From Sphingobacterium spiritivorum (lineage in GTDB: Bacteria; Bacteroidota; Bacteroidia; Sphingobacteriales; Sphingobacteriaceae): DNA of 64,000 bases. Made by a program: the position numbers and the translations under genes. The notes under the pieces are model-generated. The model worked only from the letters and a program-made list of their open reading frames with translations. It was not told the origin of the DNA and ran no database searches. The DNA is taken from NCBI RefSeq assembly GCF_016725325.1, contig NZ_CP068083.1:1302001-1366000 (forward strand). The letters are read 5' to 3'. Below are positions 60,532-64,000 of the stretch, piece by piece; the stretch's first letter is position 1; every line of letters begins with the position of its first letter.

Positions 60532-63500
60532 ATGTATTCATTTATGTCAGGGATCTTACCTCTAAAAATACTTAAAGCTTCAGCAGGATCAGGTAAAACA
60601 TTTAGCCTTGCAGTGCATTATCTGACGCTGTTATTTCATCACGAATATAAATATCGGGAAATATTAGCTGTGACTTTTACAAACAAAGCCACGGAGGAGA
60701 TGAAAACCAGGATTCTGGATGTATTAAAAGGACTGGCAAACAATGATCCATCTCCCGGAACAGACAACTACAGACAACTCCTTTTAAAAGCCTATCCGCA
60801 GTATTCCAATATCGAATTACAGGAACGGGCACAGAAAATATACCGTCGCATCCTGCATGACTACAGCCATTTTTCCGTCAGCACTATTGATGGCTTCGTA
60901 CAAAAGGTAATTCGGGGATTTGCTTTTGAACTAGGGCTTGATGCCGCATATAGCCTTGAAATGAATCTCGACAAAGTACAGGATCAGTTGGTCGACAGAC
61001 TGGATCTGGAATTAGATGATAAACCGGAGCTGGTAGAATGGATTGTCGATCTCGCAAAAGAACGTATCGATAATGATAAAAGCTGGAATTATAAAGGAGA
61101 ACTCCTGAGCCTTACCCGCGAAATATTTAAAGAACGTTTTGCTGATTTTGAGACGGGACTTAATGAAGTTGGTTATTCGAATATAGAAAAGGAATTTTCG
61201 AAATATGTACAATTGACCAAACAGCACATCAGGTCTGTAGAAGAATCTTTGGTATCAAAAGCGCAGTCTGTGTTACAGGCATTCCGGGACAGCAATCTCT
61301 CAACAGACGATCTCAAGGGTAAATCGCGTAATCCTCTGTTGAAACTGACCAAGATCACAGAGAAAGACTTTGGCCAGATTTTCTCCCTGCACAAACTGAT
61401 TGACGCACCGGAAGAGTGGTTTCAGAAGAATACCGATACCAGCCCTTTCTATTCCATCAATCCGTTATTAAAAGACCTGTGTACTTATTTTCAGAATGAA
61501 GAAGCATCTTATATTCTGGCCACTCAATTCCAGAACAATGTGTATTACCTCCGTCTTATGCAGGAACTTGCTCTCTTACTGCGGGCATACCGTGAGGAGA
61601 GCGGAAATCTGTTAATCAGCGATGCACAGCATTTATTAACCGGAATCACTGAAGATGCAGGAGATAATCCTTCTTTTATATGGGAAAAAATAGGCAACCG
61701 GTATCGAAATTTTCTGTTTGATGAGTTTCAGGATACTTCCGTTTCCCAATGGAAAAGCTTCAGATCCTTAGTGCAGAATGCAATCTCCGCGCCCAGCGAA
61801 GAATTTATTGACCATCTTATCGTAGGCGATACAAAACAGTCTATATATCGCTGGCGTAATGGCGACTGGAGCATATTAGAAAGCGGAGCCAAAGCAGATT
61901 TGGGTAGCCATCATATTGTGGATGACAATCTGGAAGATAACCACAGAAGCAGTTCGGCTATTATTGAATTTAATAACTTTTTATACGCTTCCTTTCCCAG
62001 TCTACTGCAGGATAAACTCAATTTATTAGTAGCAGAAACCGAAAAGACAGAACTTCTGGACTGGTGGGTTGCCAAAGGCTATCACGATATTATCAATTCT
62101 ATTTTTGAAAATGCCCGGCAGAATACAACTCCAAGAACTCCGGAAGGGGGAATTATCAAGATCAGCAAATTCAGTAAACAGGAAGAAGAGGAGCGAATAT
62201 TCAGCGATTCCGTATTTAGAGAATACGCACTGCAGGATACCATTGAAGAAATCCGGCGTATACAGCAGGATTTCCATTATATCTACAGTGAGATGTGTGT
62301 ACTGGTGAGGACCAATGGAGAGGCAGAGTCCGTTGTAAACGAACTGATGGCTGCAGGTATTCCTGTTGTGTCCGGAGATGCGCTGATGATTGCAAACAGC
62401 TCAGCTATAAAGCTGATCATCAACACCCTGTATATTCTGGTAGGATATGATGAAAATACATCTTTGTATAAGGCCAATTGTATTTCTCTTTATCATAAGA
62501 TCCGGGACATTGCCATTGATCCTGATATATTCCTGACGATCAAAGGAAAGAGCTTATCACAACTTTCAGGAATACTCCCTCCTGCCTTATGCGAAGAAGC
62601 CAATAACTGGATGCAACTGCCTCTGCCGGAACTGGTGGAACGTATCATCCATGCATATGGTCTGGACCAGAAACAGGAATATCTCGCCTACCTCCTTTCA
62701 TTCCGGGATATTACCGCAAATGCAACAAAACAAGGAGAAAAAGGGATATTAAGTTTTCTGAACTGGTGGGAAGAAGACGGCGTACGAAAAACACTGCCTT
62801 CTCCTGATGCTGCTAATGCAGTACAGGTCATGACCATTCATAAATCCAAAGGTCTGGCTTTCCGCGCCGTATTTATTCCATTCTGTAACCTGGATCTGGG
62901 CGGAAAGACAAATGGAATATTCTGGGTCCCTGCAGTTAATACGCCCTATGAGGCCCTGAAAAGTATACCTTTGAAATACAAGGATGAATTAGCGAAATCC
63001 AGTGTGGCAAACTATTACTTTGAAGAGAACTTGTACAGCCACATCGATGCGCTTAACATGATCTATGTGGCGACCACACGGGCAAAAGATTATCTGTATA
63101 TAGGGATCAAGGAAAAGAAAGATTTGAAAAAGATAAGCAATACAGGCGATCTTTTTCAACTTGTTTTAGCAGAGAATTTTGAATCTGAAGACGTGTATAA
63201 TATTGAAAAACCGGTTCAGACAGATCGAAAACAAGATGCTCCTCAAACGATAGGCATGCATACCTATCCTACTTCCGACAGATTATCTGATATATATATT
63301 CCCCGGGAGGAAAAAAATGCTGCTCACGTTCTTCATATTGGACAGGCAGGAAGACAGGGAAGTATACTTCATACCATACTTGCCGATATAAAATCTTTAG
63401 CCGAGCTCCCATCCTATCTGGATAGTCTCCTGTTAGAAGGAACAATTATGGAAGAGGAAAAGCTCCTGTTTCTGCAAGAAGCAACACGAGTATTACAACA

Positions 63501-63771
63501 CGAACAGTTAAATGAGTTATTGACTAAAGCAGAGCAGCATTTTTCGGAAAGATCTATTGTCAGTGCGGACGGACATGTCTATCGTCCGGACAAAATACTG
63601 ATTCAGGACAATTTTGTAGCCGTCATCGATTATAAATTTACATTTCAGGAGCATTCGGAACATTTGGATCAGGTTCGTATCTATATGGATCTTTTAAGTC
63701 AGATGGGCTATAAAGATGTGGAAGGATATTTATTCTATGCTACCACTAATACACTTAAACCTGTTATTTAA
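60532..63771 (+). CDS. UvrD-type helicase with C-terminal PD-(D/E)XK nuclease (AddA/RecB-like)
   Basis: A 1079-residue protein (ATG at 60532, or at 60544). Helicase motifs: ILKASAGSGKTFSLAVHYL (Walker A), VTFTNKATEEMKTRI, FLFDEFQDTS (Walker B), VGDTKQSIYRWRNGD, VQVMTIHKSKGLAFRAVFIP, and MIYVATTRAKDYLYI. The C-terminal nuclease motif is VYRPDKILIQDNFVAVIDYK (Asp and Asp-x-Lys), then QVRIYMDLLSQMG. This layout fits the helicase-nuclease subunit of an AddAB/RecBCD-type complex for resecting double-strand breaks. The next gene looks like its second subunit. Confidence 0.92.
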   Translation: MYSFMSGILPLKILKASAGSGKTFSLAVHYLTLLFHHEYKYREILAVTFTNKATEEMKTRILDVLKGLANNDPSPGTDNYRQLLLKAYPQYSNIELQERAQKIYRRILHDYSHFSVSTIDGFVQKVIRGFAFELGLDAAYSLEMNLDKVQDQLVDRLDLELDDKPELVEWIVDLAKERIDNDKSWNYKGELLSLTREIFKERFADFETGLNEVGYSNIEKEFSKYVQLTKQHIRSVEESLVSKAQSVLQAFRDSNLSTDDLKGKSRNPLLKLTKITEKDFGQIFSLHKLIDAPEEWFQKNTDTSPFYSINPLLKDLCTYFQNEEASYILATQFQNNVYYLRLMQELALLLRAYREESGNLLISDAQHLLTGITEDAGDNPSFIWEKIGNRYRNFLFDEFQDTSVSQWKSFRSLVQNAISAPSEEFIDHLIVGDTKQSIYRWRNGDWSILESGAKADLGSHHIVDDNLEDNHRSSSAIIEFNNFLYASFPSLLQDKLNLLVAETEKTELLDWWVAKGYHDIINSIFENARQNTTPRTPEGGIIKISKFSKQEEEERIFSDSVFREYALQDTIEEIRRIQQDFHYIYSEMCVLVRTNGEAESVVNELMAAGIPVVSGDALMIANSSAIKLIINTLYILVGYDENTSLYKANCISLYHKIRDIAIDPDIFLTIKGKSLSQLSGILPPALCEEANNWMQLPLPELVERIIHAYGLDQKQEYLAYLLSFRDITANATKQGEKGILSFLNWWEEDGVRKTLPSPDAANAVQVMTIHKSKGLAFRAVFIPFCNLDLGGKTNGIFWVPAVNTPYEALKSIPLKYKDELAKSSVANYYFEENLYSHIDALNMIYVATTRAKDYLYIGIKEKKDLKKISNTGDLFQLVLAENFESEDVYNIEKPVQTDRKQDAPQTIGMHTYPTSDRLSDIYIPREEKNAAHVLHIGQAGRQGSILHTILADIKSLAELPSYLDSLLLEGTIMEEEKLLFLQEATRVLQHEQLNELLTKAEQHFSERSIVSADGHVYRPDKILIQDNFVAVIDYKFTFQEHSEHLDQVRIYMDLLSQMGYKDVEGYLFYATTNTLKPVI

Positions 63772-63780
63772 TTGCGCAGT

Positions 63781-64000
63781 ATGAAACCATTTTTAAAAGA
63801 AGTTGCAGAAGATTTAGTAGCCAAATTTGGAGATCGCCTTCAGGACTGTGTCATTATTTTTAATAACAAAAGACCTGCAACCTATCTCAATCAATATTTA
63901 TCAGAAATATACCAAAGGCCCTTCTGGAGTCCTTCCGTATTCACTATACAGGAATTCTTTGCACAATCTACCCATCTGAACGTTGCCGATTTCTACACCC
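63781..64000 (+). CDS. AddB-like PD-(D/E)XK nuclease family protein, 5' part
   Basis: The ATG at 63781 lies 9 nt after the helicase-nuclease stop and the frame runs to the window edge (MKPFLKEVAEDLVAKFGDR, CVIIFNNKRPATYLNQYL, TIQEFFAQSTHL). The pattern, a short helix then a strand ending FNNKRP and a PSVFTIQEFF segment, fits the inactive helicase-like N terminus of AddB-type subunits. The nuclease part would be beyond the window, so the call rests on the neighbour and the N terminus. Confidence 0.75.
   Translation, partial: MKPFLKEVAEDLVAKFGDRLQDCVIIFNNKRPATYLNQYLSEIYQRPFWSPSVFTIQEFFAQSTHLNVADFYT

Noticed and set aside
1..64000. CRISPR arrays, tRNA/rRNA genes, insertion sequences and prophage
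   Set aside because: I saw no spaced direct repeats, tRNA cloverleaf, rRNA segment, transposase or phage structural gene; a tool search could still find a short or unusual one.

Overview
The window reads as chromosomal DNA of a Bacteroidota bacterium, most likely Sphingobacteriaceae and close to Sphingobacterium. The signs are moderate-to-low GC, TAnnTTTG promoter boxes with a TTG about 20 nt upstream, a type IX secretion (T9SS) type B sorting domain with a PorP/SprF partner, PCMD, DUF3127 and DUF3472 families, and a long acidic tail on ribosomal protein S16. I see no rRNA, tRNA, CRISPR array, insertion sequence or phage. Almost everything looks like core or lightly accessory genome. Gene density is high, and many gene ends carry strong hairpin terminators, often shared by convergent genes.

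Layout. 1-5466: 3' end of mutL, a rhomboid protease with a catalytically dead relative beside it, an EEP-family hydrolase, and a convergent ctpA-type S41 protease. 5608-9302: a conserved hypothetical, fumC, a lipoprotein whose signal-peptide codons contain a terminator hairpin, and an acyltransferase. 9362-11629: a DUF3127 protein with an SSB-like acidic tip, divergent from a THUMP RNA methyltransferase and HD hydrolase. 11691-14190: three exported phosphodiester-cleaving enzymes. 14391-17612: DUF4197, a small membrane protein, pepT and a nitroreductase. 17613-20380: a decayed gene fragment, an ECF sigma/anti-sigma pair and a YeiH transporter. 20720-26742: a 1711-residue secreted lyase-like protein and its PorP/SprF partner. 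26819-32916: a fatty-acid beta-oxidation cluster led by a MarR regulator. 33152-34302: a second ECF sigma factor with an unusual membrane partner.

34443-43259 is a more accessory stretch: an Fe(II)/2-oxoglutarate-type oxygenase, DUF3472, an outer-membrane barrel with a PCMD lipoprotein, YjbR, an AraC regulator, an amidohydrolase and an ankyrin lipoprotein. 43355-50122 holds a thioredoxin-like protein divergent from dnaK, a YozG-type HTH/membrane pair with a clear operator candidate, TIGR02117, a nucleotidyltransferase and a HerA-like ATPase. 50340-53019 pairs a small exported protein with a SulP transporter and a beta-carbonic anhydrase. 53058-60307 has a degenerate flavoprotein, glnS, an outer-membrane protein, metF under a SAM-I riboswitch, a lipoprotein, rimM and rpsP. 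60532-64000 starts an AddA/AddB-like recombination locus.

No wholly new multi-gene system stands out. The most useful leads are regulatory or single-gene: the SSB-tailed DUF3127 protein, the metF leader (riboswitch plus 11-codon overlapping ORF plus hairpin), the terminator inside the lipoprotein signal peptide, the two promoter-overlapping palindrome sets (MarR and HTH/DUF2975), and the pseudo-rhomboid beside an active one.
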